From Rathayibacter iranicus NCPPB 2253 = VKM Ac-1602 (GTDB lineage Bacteria; Actinomycetota; Actinomycetes; Actinomycetales; Microbacteriaceae), in the NCBI RefSeq assembly GCF_003149025.1, contig NZ_QGDV01000020.1, positions 1-44,315 on the forward strand: 44,315 nt of DNA, read 5' to 3'. The position numbers were made by a program, and so were the translations under genes. Below the pieces are notes generated by a model. The model saw only the letters and a program-made list of their open reading frames with translations, made no database searches and was not told the origin of the DNA. Of the stretch, positions 15,928 through 26,100 are shown one piece after another (the stretch's first letter is position 1; each line of letters opens with the position of its first letter).

Positions 15928-16772
15928 GCGGCGTCCTGGCTGCGCATCACGTCCAGGACACTCTCCAACCGCTGCAACAGATCGCGCGCGGCCTTCCGGG
16001 ACGCGCCGGTCGCGTTCGCCACCCGGATGGCGCTGACGCGCTCCCCGGTCAGGTGCAGATGCATCCAGAACCGGGCGACCTCCGGCAGGCGCGCGTCGCG
16101 CGGGAACAGCCGCCGGCACTCACGGATCAGGTTCTGCGCGGCGAAGGCTGCCTCCACCTGCACCTCCATCTGGTTCGTCTCGTCGGCGAGGTCCAAGCCC
16201 CACTCGGAGTACATGTCCAACGACAGCGCGCCGGTGGACGCGGCGCCGAAATCGGCCTCGGTGATGAGCGCTCCCTGCCGCTGCGGGTTCTTCCGGCTCT
16301 CGTACAGGTAGGTGTTCGCGTGCGCGATGATCTCCGCCTGGCTGGGCTCACGCTGCAAGCTGGCCAGCAGATCCCGATGGGCGATGTTCACCGTCGTCGC
16401 CCGTCGCTGAACGCCGCTCATCCCGGACGCTGCAGTCAGAGCTCGAGAGGCGACGTAGTCACGGACGGCGTTCTTCGACTGGCCGTGCAGGTGCCTGGAC
16501 CAGTCCCGCACCCGGTCCACGTCTGTGGAGGTGATGTGCAGCAGCGCCCTGAAAACCTTCTCCGTGACAATCGACTCGATGTCCTCCCGGGTGTGCGGGT
16601 CCCGGATGCCTCGGTGGCTCGCGAGCTCCATCGCCCACTTGTGTAGCGTCTGCGTGCGGCTGAGCTCCTCAAACGCAGCGGTGATCGAGGGGAGCCGGTC
16701 GGCGCCGACGCCGCGGCCTGCGACCGCGGCGACGAGGTCGTTGAAGCGGTTGTTGTCGAGGTTGCTAGTCAT
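15924..16772 (-). CDS. Divergent sigma-70-like factor
   Basis: 282 aa. Order and spacing suggest a sigma factor that directs RNA polymerase to special promoters: a region 2.2-like helix THREDIESIVTEKVFRALL (near residues 60-80), a region 2.4-3.0-like AVRDYVASRALTAA and SGVQRRAT, a region 3-like LQREPSQAEIIAHANTYLYE, a LSLDMYSEWGLDLADE linker, and a C-terminal helix-turn-helix-like GASRKAARDLLQRLESVL like region 4. None is close to the housekeeping consensus. ATG 16772 has AGAAGGGGG upstream and overlaps the previous gene by 8 nt. It is last in the ParA-like operon, which is itself under a GCGCATAGA promoter, so autoregulation is conceivable. Confidence 0.58.
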   Translation of the reverse strand: MTSNLDNNRFNDLVAAVAGRGVGADRLPSITAAFEELSRTQTLHKWAMELASHRGIRDPHTREDIESIVTEKVFRALLHITSTDVDRVRDWSRHLHGQSKNAVRDYVASRALTAASGMSGVQRRATTVNIAHRDLLASLQREPSQAEIIAHANTYLYESRKNPQRQGALITEADFGAASTGALSLDMYSEWGLDLADETNQMEVQVEAAFAAQNLIRECRRLFPRDARLPEVARFWMHLHLTGERVSAIRVANATGASRKAARDLLQRLESVLDVMRSQDAA

Positions 16773-17169
16773 CAGCGCCCCCTTCTGGTGCGGGGGTGAA
16801 CGGGAAACCGTCGAAGGGGATGACGCGCGGGGCGAGGGCGTCCTCAAACACCTGCAGACGCCGTCCGCCGGCGCGCGCGTCGAGGAGCCAGGCGACCGTC
16901 ATCCGCTTCGGGGCGATGGTCAATTCACCGAGCACGCGGCGCAGGTGCGTGATCACTCGGCCGCTGCGGGCGTCGCCCCAGCTGGGCTGGTGGCTGAGGA
17001 TCTGATGCAGCGTTAGCCGACGGAGGGGAGCGCCCTCGGGTGTGCTCGCGACGGTGAGCACGTCCGTGGTGGTGACGTAGCCGGCCGCGATCGAGTACAG
17101 CCATTCCGCGCGCATCTGATTCGCGGCTTTCTTTGCGGCGTTCGGGAGCCGCATGACGTCGGCGCTCAC
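16765..17169 (-). CDS. Putative mIHF-like nucleoid protein
   Basis: 134 aa. Residues 15-80 (RAEWLYSIAAGYVTTTDVLT, then LHQILSHQPSWGDARSGRVI and LRRVLGEL) follow the pattern of the actinobacterial integration host factor mIHF: R-A-E-L, a loop before 'DVL', a leucine helix ending L-x-x-x-P, G-x2-R-x3-V and a final leucine helix (H2TH fold). mIHF binds and bends DNA and assists site-specific recombination and replication. The C-terminal 50 residues have no counterpart. GTG 17169 overlaps the preceding stop (GTGA). The match is by pattern only. Confidence 0.42.
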   Translation of the reverse strand: MSADVMRLPNAAKKAANQMRAEWLYSIAAGYVTTTDVLTVASTPEGAPLRRLTLHQILSHQPSWGDARSGRVITHLRRVLGELTIAPKRMTVAWLLDARAGGRRLQVFEDALAPRVIPFDGFPFTPAPEGGADD

Positions 17170-18215
17170 GCGGCGGCCTCCTTGTCGGGGCCGACCTCGT
17201 TCAGCTCGAGCGGTTCTTCCTCGTCGTGGTCGTGTCGTGTCGCTCGAGCGAACGAGTGGTCCTCCTCGAACAGCGGGTGCGTGACTGCGTTGACGGTGCG
17301 GCCCGCGGTGAGTGCACGTGTCGCGCGGCGGGGGCCGAGTTCGTCCTCCGGGTGGCGGCTGCGGTACGCGGCGATGAATGACGCCAGGTCGGTTGCTCGG
17401 TGCGTGGCTGCGAAGCGGCGGATCTTCGGGCCGATGTGCGGGTCACGTATTTCGGCGCGGATGGCTGACTCAGCGCGCGCGGAGATGTTCCGGTCGAGGT
17501 AGCTGACGATCGGCTGCTGGTTGATGGGCGTTGTCGCGATGCGGCGGACCATCGTGCGCACCGCCGACACCCCTGACCGGTTCGACGGCCCGCCCCAGAG
17601 CAGCTCGCCGGTGAGCTTCTCGAGGGTGATGTCGTCGAGGACGCCGAGGCGTTCCCCGCCTGTCCAGTCGTCGTCCTCGTCGAGGCCCTCAATCTCTCGG
17701 GCGACTCGCCGGTTGGCGAGGTCGAGCATGTGCGCGACGAACGCCTCCAGCGTCTGCACGAACGTCCACTCGGCGTTCTCACCGGCGCGCTGGAGGTTCC
17801 GGCGCAGGCGAGCGAGCGCCGAGCCGGACGTGACCCGGTGAACTTCCGGTTCTGCGGCATCCGCTGGGTACGGCCCGCTGCGCACGACGTCGTGGCCCTG
17901 GTCGACGCCGAAGATGACGGTGCCCGAGCGGGTGATGCCCCGTTCGACGACGCGCCAGGTCGCCTCGACGGGATCATGTCCGCGAGGGATCGTCAGTACC
18001 GGCCCGGTGGACCAGTTGATGAACACCGGCAGTTGCCGCGGGCCCTTGCGGGTCTCGGTGTGCAGCTTCCCCTGGGTCGGCAGGAGGATGACGATGTGGC
18101 CGCCAGCGCCGTCGAGGTCGGCGAGCACGTGTTCGCCGGTGGCCCAGGCGATCGTCGCCGCGAATGCGCGCATCTGCGGGTAGCTCGGTAGCTTCCGAGC
18201 GGCGCTGGCCCTCAT
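17166..18215 (-). CDS. Unknown protein between ParA-like and mIHF-like genes (349 aa)
   Basis: 349 aa, soluble, with a beta-rich N-terminal third (GGHIVILLPTQGKLH, GTVIFGVDQGHDVV) and a helical remainder; the C-terminal tail is strongly acidic and His-rich (RHDHDEEEPLELNEVG). No family recognised. ATG 18215 overlaps the ParA-like stop (ATGA), which favours it over an in-frame ATG at 18242. Its place directly after a ParA-like ATPase raises the chance of a partition or anchoring partner, but no DNA-binding motif is evident. Confidence 0.6.
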   Translation of the reverse strand: MRASAARKLPSYPQMRAFAATIAWATGEHVLADLDGAGGHIVILLPTQGKLHTETRKGPRQLPVFINWSTGPVLTIPRGHDPVEATWRVVERGITRSGTVIFGVDQGHDVVRSGPYPADAAEPEVHRVTSGSALARLRRNLQRAGENAEWTFVQTLEAFVAHMLDLANRRVAREIEGLDEDDDWTGGERLGVLDDITLEKLTGELLWGGPSNRSGVSAVRTMVRRIATTPINQQPIVSYLDRNISARAESAIRAEIRDPHIGPKIRRFAATHRATDLASFIAAYRSRHPEDELGPRRATRALTAGRTVNAVTHPLFEEDHSFARATRHDHDEEEPLELNEVGPDKEAAA

Positions 18216-19888
18216 CGGTGCACCCGCCTGAACGGGTTCCACGGCCGCTTCGCGATCTCGACCGGACGGACGTCGAACACGGGGTCGCCGGTGACGCGGC
18301 TGAGGATCGCATTGATGGCGGGAGCGATCGACGGCGAGTCGTGCAGCAGGACGCCGACGTTCATCTGCGCCCGGACGGCGGAGTCGAGCCCGGCCGAGCC
18401 TACGAAGGTGCCGAACTGGCCGTACTTGCGGGTGATGCCCTGCTGGGTGCGCTCGTCGAAGGTCTCGTACATTGACGCGAGCACGAGGGTTCGGGCGTTC
18501 GTCACTCCCCGTCGAGCGAGCTCACCCAGCCGGCTCAGCAGGTTGTCGACGCCGGCGCGGGAATCGTTGACGATCGCGACCGTCCACGCGCCGGACACCA
18601 TCGTGGGGATCACGAACCGTTCGAAGAGTGCGGTCTTGTGCGCCTCGTCCGTCTGTGTATCCACGATGACGAGGTCGGCCTGTGTCCGCGCGTAGTCGAG
18701 GACGGCGGCATACGCCTCGGCCGACACATGTTCGGGGGAAGCGTGCTCGGCCGGTGGGCCCAGCACGACGGCGAAACTGAGAGGGGCGAGTCGGGGCCGG
18801 TGGGCGTTGTAGATGCCGGGCGTGACGATTGCGGTTGCCGGATCGCGGGAGCGCACGGCGTCCCAGATGGTCGGGACCGCGCCGACCTTCAGGCGCATGT
18901 TGATCTGCACGTCCGCCTGGCCCGGGTTGGCGTCGATGACGATGACCCGCTTGCCGGCCTCCGCGGCTGTCGTGGCGAGCATGAGCGTCGTGGTCGATTT
19001 GCCGACCCCGCCTTTGCCCGCGAAGACGAAGATGACCTCGCCGCCGGCTGTCCCGTCCGAGGTGCGCTGCACGCGCAGGTTGCCGCTCGGGGTGACGGGC
19101 GCGGCGAAAATATCGTCCTCGTTCTCGTCCTCGTCGTCCGCGGTGGCGATTGTGGCGGGCGCCGTCTGCGGCGCGGGCTCGTACGGAGGTGTCGGCTCGT
19201 ACTGGCGTGCGAGTTCCGGCTGCCAGGCCGGGGCGACCGGTTCCGGGGTGGGCGCAGGCTGGGGTGTCGGTACTACTTGCGGGCTCGGTACGGGCTCGGG
19301 TGTCGGCGCCGCCTGCGGGACCGGTGTGGGCGGTGTGGGCTGCGCGGTGGTGAACAGCTGAGCGAGGTATTTGCCCTCGGCGAGCGTCGCTGGGGCTGCC
19401 GCGGCAGGAACGGTCGCGGGCGCCGGGGTCGGGGTCGGTACGGGCGCGGGCTCCACTCGAGGCAGGGGGAGGGGCCGCGGAAGCGGCTGCGCGGCGGTAG
19501 GAAGAGGTGCCGAGGTCTGGTCGATGATCTGAACGGCGCCGTGCACGGAACCCGAGGCCATGTAGCCAACGAGCGGCAGCAGGTCGTCCACGGTCGCGGG
19601 GAGTTCGAGACGTTTGCCACCTGTGATGAGCAGCTGTAGGTCAGGCCGTGTGCCGATCACGACGAGCAGTGTCTTCGCCGCCGTGCTGGACGCCCACGGA
19701 CTCACGCCCGGCCCGGACGACTCCGCGAGCACGACGGGGAACACCCCGTCGTTGAGGGCGTTGCTGACCGCGGTTGCCGCGTCACGGAAGGTGTCCCCGG
19801 TGAGGACCCGGAAGCCCAGCTGCCGGAACGCGTCGGCGACCTCGGGGGCATTGATGACGCCGATGGTTGGGTGAGTTATATCTGCCAC
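18212..19888 (-). CDS. ParA/MinD-like ATPase with long Pro-rich linker
   Basis: 558 aa. Residues 1-130 form an N-terminal receiver-like domain (IGVINAPEVADAFRQLGFRV), residues 150-270 are a Pro/Ala/Thr repeat linker, and residues 280-558 are a deviant Walker ATPase with G288-K-G-G-V-G-K-S295, VIVIDANPGQADV and LVIVDTQTDE. The arrangement (receiver-like domain, then ParA-fold ATPase) resembles the TadZ/CpaE and actinobacterial septum-site families; partition or polar positioning of a DNA or secretion complex is the likely role. Start GTG 19888 is set by CATAGA with 6-nt spacing. First gene of a four-gene overlapping operon. Confidence 0.75.
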   Translation of the reverse strand: MADITHPTIGVINAPEVADAFRQLGFRVLTGDTFRDAATAVSNALNDGVFPVVLAESSGPGVSPWASSTAAKTLLVVIGTRPDLQLLITGGKRLELPATVDDLLPLVGYMASGSVHGAVQIIDQTSAPLPTAAQPLPRPLPLPRVEPAPVPTPTPAPATVPAAAAPATLAEGKYLAQLFTTAQPTPPTPVPQAAPTPEPVPSPQVVPTPQPAPTPEPVAPAWQPELARQYEPTPPYEPAPQTAPATIATADDEDENEDDIFAAPVTPSGNLRVQRTSDGTAGGEVIFVFAGKGGVGKSTTTLMLATTAAEAGKRVIVIDANPGQADVQINMRLKVGAVPTIWDAVRSRDPATAIVTPGIYNAHRPRLAPLSFAVVLGPPAEHASPEHVSAEAYAAVLDYARTQADLVIVDTQTDEAHKTALFERFVIPTMVSGAWTVAIVNDSRAGVDNLLSRLGELARRGVTNARTLVLASMYETFDERTQQGITRKYGQFGTFVGSAGLDSAVRAQMNVGVLLHDSPSIAPAINAILSRVTGDPVFDVRPVEIAKRPWNPFRRVHR

Positions 19889-19894
19889 GGCGCG

Positions 19895-19903
19895 TCTATG
19901 CGC
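19895..19903 (-). promoter_or_regulatory. GCGCATAGA promoter for the ParA-like operon
   Basis: Minus-strand GCGCATAGA, CGCGCC, GTG 19888: exact 6-nt spacing even with a GTG start. Divergent from the copy at 19958. Confidence 0.62.
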
Positions 19904-19957
19904 CCAGCACAGAGGAGGTGTGCAGAACGGCGGACTGCGACATCTCGTCCGGCTTCT

Positions 19958-19966
19958 GCGCATAGC
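19958..19966 (+). promoter_or_regulatory. GCGCATAGC promoter for the primase-helicase
   Basis: GCGCATAGC, GGGGGAC, ATG 19974: 7-nt spacing and C in the last hexamer position. Confidence 0.52.
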
Positions 19967-19973
19967 GGGGGAC

Positions 19974-22900
19974 ATGACTTCACGCCCCACTCGCACGCCC
20001 TGGAACTCGGCGGACTACTCGCCCGTGGTCACCGGTTCAGGCGCCATCAAACTCGCCGATTCCGGGGTCGCGCCCCTGGTCGCGATCGCGCGCGGCTATT
20101 CCTCAATGGACGACAAGGACGGCGCCCGGACCATCGCGCAGCGCAGCTCCGACACGACGGGCACGAGCATCATCCGCCGCCTCAACCAGATGGTCGTCGA
20201 GGACGAGGACGCCCTCGTCATCCCCTGGTTCCGCGCGACCGACGTCACCGAGCGCGGCCCGGACGCGAAGTCCCGCACCCTGCAGATGCGACCGTCTCGT
20301 CCTCTCCGGAACAAGAGCGGGAAGACCGCGAAGTATGAGTTCCTCAGCGGTGAGGGCACCACCCTGGACCTCAACCCCGCCACGCCAGGGGAGTGGATCA
20401 ACGGTTCCTTCACGATCCTGATGACGGAGGGGGCGATCAAGGGTGACTCCGCGCTGACCGGGCAGCTTCGCGCCGCAGGCATCACCGACGAGCAGCTGTC
20501 CCAGGTGCCGCCGTCCGCCGCGCAGGCGCGCGCGATCCTCTCAACACTGATGACCGCGGTGCCGCAGGACCAGCGGGTGACGATCCTGTCGTTCGCCGGG
20601 GTCGCCAACTGGCGCGACCAGCCGGACTGGCGGTCCATCAAACTGCAGGATCGCCGCGCGCTCGTCGCATTCGACGGCGATACGACTACGAACTGGCAGG
20701 TGTGGCGTCAGGCGCGAGCGCTGTTCGAGTTCATCGAGTACAAGCACGGCACCCCGTACCTGCTCAACCTCGGCAGCCCGGAAGCGGAACTGGCGAAGAT
20801 CCACGTGCCCGGCATGGCCGACGCGAAGCTTGGCATCGACGACTACCTCGCCCGCGTCGGCGACTGGGCCGAGGTGCTGTCCTACGCCCAGCCGGACCTG
20901 CCGCAGCAGCCGGAGCGTCCTGACGAGGTTCTCTACGCGATCGGTGACATGCGCGTGAGGCCGACGGAACCAACCATCGTCGAGGAGTTCACCCAGGAGA
21001 CGGCCGGCGACGGGACAAAGATGCCTCCGAGCTGGGTGCGTCGAGTCGGTATCGGTGGACGCCTGCGCAGCATGGAATCACGTCGTCGCCCGCACCCCTC
21101 GGAGATCGACTCCGGCGTTATCGACCACACCTTCGACGCCGAGCTCGGCGACTCCACCTGCACCATCGACCTCAGCTGGAAAGACGCGAACGGTGCCACG
21201 CAGACCGGTGTCGTGTCCGGGCCCGCGAACCTCCTTGCGCACAACGTGGCCGACTGGCCCCGACACGGGGCAATCATGCCAAACCCGCTGCTTGCGCTGC
21301 CGGAATGGCCGCCGAAGAAGGGCATCGAGTGGCTCAGCGCGATCAAGGCGAACCACGCTGAGGACGTCGCTCAGCTGAACTCCTGGGCGGTGATGGGGTG
21401 GGTTCCCGGCGAGCACGGCAACGCCGCTTTCATCGTCGGCAACCAGGTGCTTGCTCGAACTCGGGATGAGGAGGCGAACACCATCCCCGGTGTCACCGAC
21501 AGGGTCCTCGGCGGCGCCAGCTCTTTCGGGGTCATTGACCGCTATCACGAGCTCGACGACGTCGAAGCGTGGAAATCGGAGATCTGCAAAGACATGCGGA
21601 CGGTGCTGGAGACGTACATCGAATCCGGCGCGTGGAAGGAACGCTCGGCCGCGGTCACCGCCGTGGCAGGCATGTACCGACCGACGCTCCCGGTCCGCCC
21701 GTCCGTGACCATCTACATCTACGGACCGCCGCGCGCCGGCAAGACGTTCACCGCCGTGCACATGATGGGCGCCTGGCAGTCCTCCGTGGGCACGTGGACC
21801 ATCGGAAATCTCCCGGGCGCCGCCGGTGACACCGCCGCCGCGATGGAATACTCCATCGCGCGTAGCCCCATCTGGGTCGCTGACGACCTCGCCCCCACCG
21901 TCGACAAACGCCAGGCGGAGCAGCAGGAGGCCGCCGTCGGCAACATCATCCGCGCCGTCCACAACGGCTCCGGTCGACGCAAGATGGACGGTCGCACGAA
22001 CACCCAACGCGAGCAGAGCATGCCGACCGCGCTGCTCGTGATGACGGCGGAGAACGAACCGCAGGTCGCGTCCATCCGTGAGCGCATCGTCGCGATCAGC
22101 ACACCCAAGGACATGTTCTCCAACGGAGACGCGGTCGCGAAAGTCGACGCCTTGAACGCGACCGACGGCGCCCCCGCCCGCCTCACCGCCGCGCTTATCC
22201 GATTCTGGTTGAACGACGAGGACAACATTTACGGCACCGCCTGGCCGGAGAGACTCCGGGCACTCAAGGACAGTGTCCGCTCCCTCGCCGCGTTCGGGCA
22301 GACGGTCCTCTTGGAAGAGCACGGGATGTCGGCCGGGGAGGCCGCCCGTCATGCGGCGATCGCCGCCGACCTCGCGATCACGTTTGAGGTCTTGCGCGAG
22401 CTGGCGCTCTGGGCAGGATTCGACCCCGAGGACCCGCTCATCGACAAGCTCGGACGCGGGCCCGGCTCGTACATGCAGGAGCTGTTCGCTCAGGCGGCGA
22501 AGACCATCGAGCGTCAGCGCGAATCGACCCCGGGTGCCATGCTCGTTCAGACGCTGACGAAGCTGATGGCCTCCGGTCGCGCCCACATCGGCAACACTCA
22601 TGCGGTCGGCCAACCTCCGTACCCGGTGAACCCGGTTGACGGCGATGACGCTGCCGCGATAGCTGCGTCGGTGAATAGTGCGTTGGGGTGGACGAAGGAC
22701 TCCCAGGACGCGTGGGTGCCGAAAGGCTTGAAGATCGGCCACTTCGGCATGACCGCGAGCGGTAGGACGCCCGTCGTCGTTTTCGAGCACACCACCGCGT
22801 TCAACGAGGCGCAGAAGTTCTACCCGGGACGCATCCTGCACGGCGCGAACCCGACGGCCGCATGGTCGTCGGTGTGGTCGGAGGGACTGTGCGCGGAGTA

Positions 22901-23048
22901 CGCACGGACGGAGCAGATCTCGACCGTTCGCGTGGGGTTGACGAACCCGAAGAGCGGGCGGGCGCAGTACCTACGCGGCGTTCCTGTCCTCCTGTCCGCC
23001 CTGCTCGACGAGCAGCCGACCGCGGCGGAGGCCGGCACCGTCACGTAG
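19974..23048 (+). CDS. Replication primase-helicase (TOPRIM/DUF3854-like plus P-loop ATPase)
   Basis: 1,024 aa. Residues 110-300 look like a TOPRIM/DUF3854 module: LMTEGAIKGDSAL (E-G near 152), ALVAFDGDTTTNW (D-x-D near 235) and KLGIDDYLA near 286. Residues 560-760 are a P-loop ATPase (YGPPRAGKTF, 582-591; IWVADDLAP near 632-640; MPTALLVMTAENEP). This pairing is typical of primase-helicase or initiator proteins of actinobacterial plasmids and phages, so it probably starts or drives replication of this element. The start follows the CATAGC motif by 7 nt. A strong terminator lies just downstream at 23060. Confidence 0.68.
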   Translation: MTSRPTRTPWNSADYSPVVTGSGAIKLADSGVAPLVAIARGYSSMDDKDGARTIAQRSSDTTGTSIIRRLNQMVVEDEDALVIPWFRATDVTERGPDAKSRTLQMRPSRPLRNKSGKTAKYEFLSGEGTTLDLNPATPGEWINGSFTILMTEGAIKGDSALTGQLRAAGITDEQLSQVPPSAAQARAILSTLMTAVPQDQRVTILSFAGVANWRDQPDWRSIKLQDRRALVAFDGDTTTNWQVWRQARALFEFIEYKHGTPYLLNLGSPEAELAKIHVPGMADAKLGIDDYLARVGDWAEVLSYAQPDLPQQPERPDEVLYAIGDMRVRPTEPTIVEEFTQETAGDGTKMPPSWVRRVGIGGRLRSMESRRRPHPSEIDSGVIDHTFDAELGDSTCTIDLSWKDANGATQTGVVSGPANLLAHNVADWPRHGAIMPNPLLALPEWPPKKGIEWLSAIKANHAEDVAQLNSWAVMGWVPGEHGNAAFIVGNQVLARTRDEEANTIPGVTDRVLGGASSFGVIDRYHELDDVEAWKSEICKDMRTVLETYIESGAWKERSAAVTAVAGMYRPTLPVRPSVTIYIYGPPRAGKTFTAVHMMGAWQSSVGTWTIGNLPGAAGDTAAAMEYSIARSPIWVADDLAPTVDKRQAEQQEAAVGNIIRAVHNGSGRRKMDGRTNTQREQSMPTALLVMTAENEPQVASIRERIVAISTPKDMFSNGDAVAKVDALNATDGAPARLTAALIRFWLNDEDNIYGTAWPERLRALKDSVRSLAAFGQTVLLEEHGMSAGEAARHAAIAADLAITFEVLRELALWAGFDPEDPLIDKLGRGPGSYMQELFAQAAKTIERQRESTPGAMLVQTLTKLMASGRAHIGNTHAVGQPPYPVNPVDGDDAAAIAASVNSALGWTKDSQDAWVPKGLKIGHFGMTASGRTPVVVFEHTTAFNEAQKFYPGRILHGANPTAAWSSVWSEGLCAEYARTEQISTVRVGLTNPKSGRAQYLRGVPVLLSALLDEQPTAAEAGTVT

Positions 23049-23059
23049 GTGCTCGACGT

Positions 23060-23090
23060 GAACGCCCCAACCCTTCTGGTTGGGGCGTTC
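23060..23090. terminator. Strong hairpin terminator after the primase-helicase gene
   Basis: GAACGCCCCAACC and GGTTGGGGCGTTC form a perfect 13-bp stem around CTTCT. No T-run. Its position between primase-helicase and dnaE shows that dnaE needs its own promoter, which is found at 23111. Confidence 0.72.
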
Positions 23091-23110
23091 GCGCATCTGC
23101 CGGGCAGTGG

Positions 23111-23119
23111 GCGCATAGA
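23111..23119 (+). promoter_or_regulatory. GCGCATAGA promoter for dnaE
   Basis: GCGCATAGA, CCGTTC, ATG 23126: exact 6-nt spacing, just after a terminator. Confidence 0.65.
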
Positions 23120-23125
23120 CCGTTC

Positions 23126-26100
23126 ATGACCGACGCTGCCTCCCCGTCACGCTACGTGTCGTTGCACACCCACTCGGAGCACAGCGAACTCGACTCCCTC
23201 GCGAAGATCTCGGACCTGTTCGCGCGGACGGCCGCGCTCGGCCAGCCGGCGCTCGCGATCACCGACCACGGCACGCTCGGCGGTCTGTGGAAAGCGCAGA
23301 ACGCGGCGGACCTGCACGGCGTGAAGCTCATTCCCGGCATCGAGGCGTACCTCGCTATCGGCGACCGTTTCCAGCACAACCAGGTCGAACTCGCCGACGG
23401 CGAACTCGCGGACGACAGCGATGACAGCGCCGACGCTGATGACGAGGCGGGGGGCCTCGACGAGAACGGGGAGCCGAAACCGGCCAAGTCCAGGACCAAG
23501 ACCAAGAAGTACGAGCACCTGACGCTCCTCGCCGTCTCCGAGACCGGCTGGCGGAACCTCGTCCGCATCAACAACGCGGCACAGAAGACGAAATGGGGCA
23601 AATACGCCCGCATCGACTACGCCCTCGTGAAGCAGCACGCCGAAGGTGTCGTCATCCTTTCCGGCTGTCTCGGGGGGCCGATCCTCGGACCGCTGTCCCG
23701 CGGTGACTACTCGCAGGCGGAGGCGAATCTGCTCAAGATGATTGCCACCGTTGGTCGCGAGAACGTGTACGTCGAGGTGATGGAGCACGGCATCGAGTCG
23801 GAGTCGGCCCTTCTCCACCTTGCCGTGCAGCTCGCGCAGGAGCACGACATCCCACTCGTCGCCACGAACGACTCCCACCACACGCACGCCCACGATGCCG
23901 ACGCCCACGACGCCTGGCTGGCCGTGTCGACGAAGGCGCTCGTCTCCGACCAGAAGCGCTACCGCTTCTCCGGCACCGGCTACCACCACCGCAGCGAGGA
24001 GGAGATGCTCGATCTCCGTCCCGAGGCATGGTGGGCTGAGGCTGTCACGAACACCATGCTGGTCGCCGACCGAGTCGACGACCGGGTCCTCCCGCGCCCC
24101 GCGCCGAAGCTGCCAGCGTTCCCGACACCGGACGGCTTCTCGGACAACCTCCACTACTACCATCACCTCGTCACGCAGGGCGCGATCTCCCGGTACGGCG
24201 ACTTGACTCTCCGGCCGGACGTGCGCGCGCGCTTGAACGAGGAGCTCGCGATCATCCGCGACGCCGGGTTCATCGACTACTTCCTCATCGTCCATGACAT
24301 CGTCGCGTGGGCTCGCGCGAACAGCATCCTCGTAGGTCCCGGCCGCGGTTCCGGCGCCGGCTCCATCACCGCGTACTGCCTCGGCATCACGGGACTGTGC
24401 CCGCTGGAGAACAGCCTTCTTTTCGAGCGGTTCCTCGAGCCCGGGCGGCCGGACTTCCCGGACTTCGACGTCGACTTCGAGGCGCTCCGCCGCGCGGACA
24501 TCCTGGACTACCTGCAGCGCAAGTGGGGATCGCACTGCGTGGCTCTCATCGGAGCTTTCGGATCGGCGAAGACGAAGCAGGCGTTGAAGTCGGCCGCTCG
24601 AGTACTCGAAGCAGGCAGTGTCGGCGACAAGCTCGCGAAGGTGGTACCTATCGCTGGCGGCAACCCGTTCACCTTCGCCCAGCTCGAGGACCTCACCCTC
24701 GGCGAGGCCGACCCGTTCCGGGACCAACTGGCCAAGCTGGGGGAGAAAGGTGAGGAGGTCGTTGCTCTCGCCCGCCAATTCGCCGGCACCGTGTCCGGGG
24801 TCAGCATCCACGCGTGCGGCGTCATCGTCTCCGACCTCGACCTCACCGACCTCATCCCGCTGCGCATCGACAGCAAGACCGGCCGGTGGGTCTCCCAGTG
24901 GGACTCGAAAGACGCGGAAGCGTTTGGGCTCCTGAAGCTCGACATCCTGTCGCTGCGGAACCTCGACATCGCCCACCAGGCGATCACCTTCATCTACGAG
25001 CAGACCGGGGAGCAGCTCGACTTCGACCGGATGCCGCACCCGAACACGCAGGGCGACCCTCGTGTCGACGCGGCGTTCAGGACGATCCGGGAAGGACGAA
25101 CCTCAGGCCTGTTCCAGCTGGAGAGCCCGAAGATGACCGAGCTCGCTCAGGACGTCGGCCCGACCAACCTCCGTGACCTCTCCGCTCTCGTCGCGCTCTT
25201 TCGCCCCGGGCCCCTGTCCGCAGGCATGGATCAGCACTACGCACGCCGGAAGAACGGCCGTGAAGCCGTCGACTACAGCATCTTCACGAGTGACCCCAAC
25301 GAGCAGGCGGTGATCGCCTCCGTGCTCGGGGAAACGTTGGGTTCTCTCGTTTTTCAGGAGCAGCTCATGTCTCTGGGGCGCGTGATGGCCGGTTTCGACG
25401 TCGATGCCCGCGGGCTCCTGCGCCGCGCCGTCGGCAAGAAGGACAAGGTGAAAATGGCCAAGGTCGGCCAGATGTTCATCGCCGGCTGTGTGCAGGACTT
25501 CCGCGACCCGATCACCGGAAAGATCACGTCACCTGCGATGAGTGAGCGCACCGCCCTCGTCATGTGGGAGGCGATGAAGGGTTCCGGCGAGTACCTCTTC
25601 AACGCCTCCCACTCGGCCGCGTACGCGCAACTCGCGTACATCACCGCCTACCTGAAGGCGAACTGGCCAGCCGCGTACGGAGCCGCGATCCTCGCCGTGA
25701 CCGAGAAGCCGGAAAAGCGTCAGCAGGCGCTTCGGTCCCTGCCCGAGGAAGGCATCGAGGTTCTCGCCCCGGACGTCAACCGCTCCGGCGCGCATTCCCG
25801 CCCAGAAGGCCCGACGAGTGTGCGGCTGGGGCTGAAAGAGATCAAGGGCGTCGGCGACAGCGGAGAGCGCATCGCGCGCGTGCGCGAGGAGTCCGGCAAG
25901 CCGTTCACCTCCCTCGCCGACGTCGCCAACCGTGTCCGCCAGGGCGGGAGCGCCGCCGACGGGAGCGACAGCCTGAAGTACCTGCCGACGAACCACCTCG
26001 AAGGTCTCGTCGAAGCGGGCGCGCTAGACGAATTCGGACCTCGCATGGGTCAGCACGCGACCGCGCGCATCGCAAAGACTGGCAACGACATCGTGCCACC

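Noticed and set aside
18638-19639. 333-codon plus-strand frame opposite the ParA-like gene
   Set aside because: Gly/Arg-rich mirror of the Pro-rich linker; no start signal.
21078-25039. Minus-strand frames of 587 and 630 codons opposite the primase-helicase and dnaE genes
   Set aside because: Antisense shadows of strongly supported genes.
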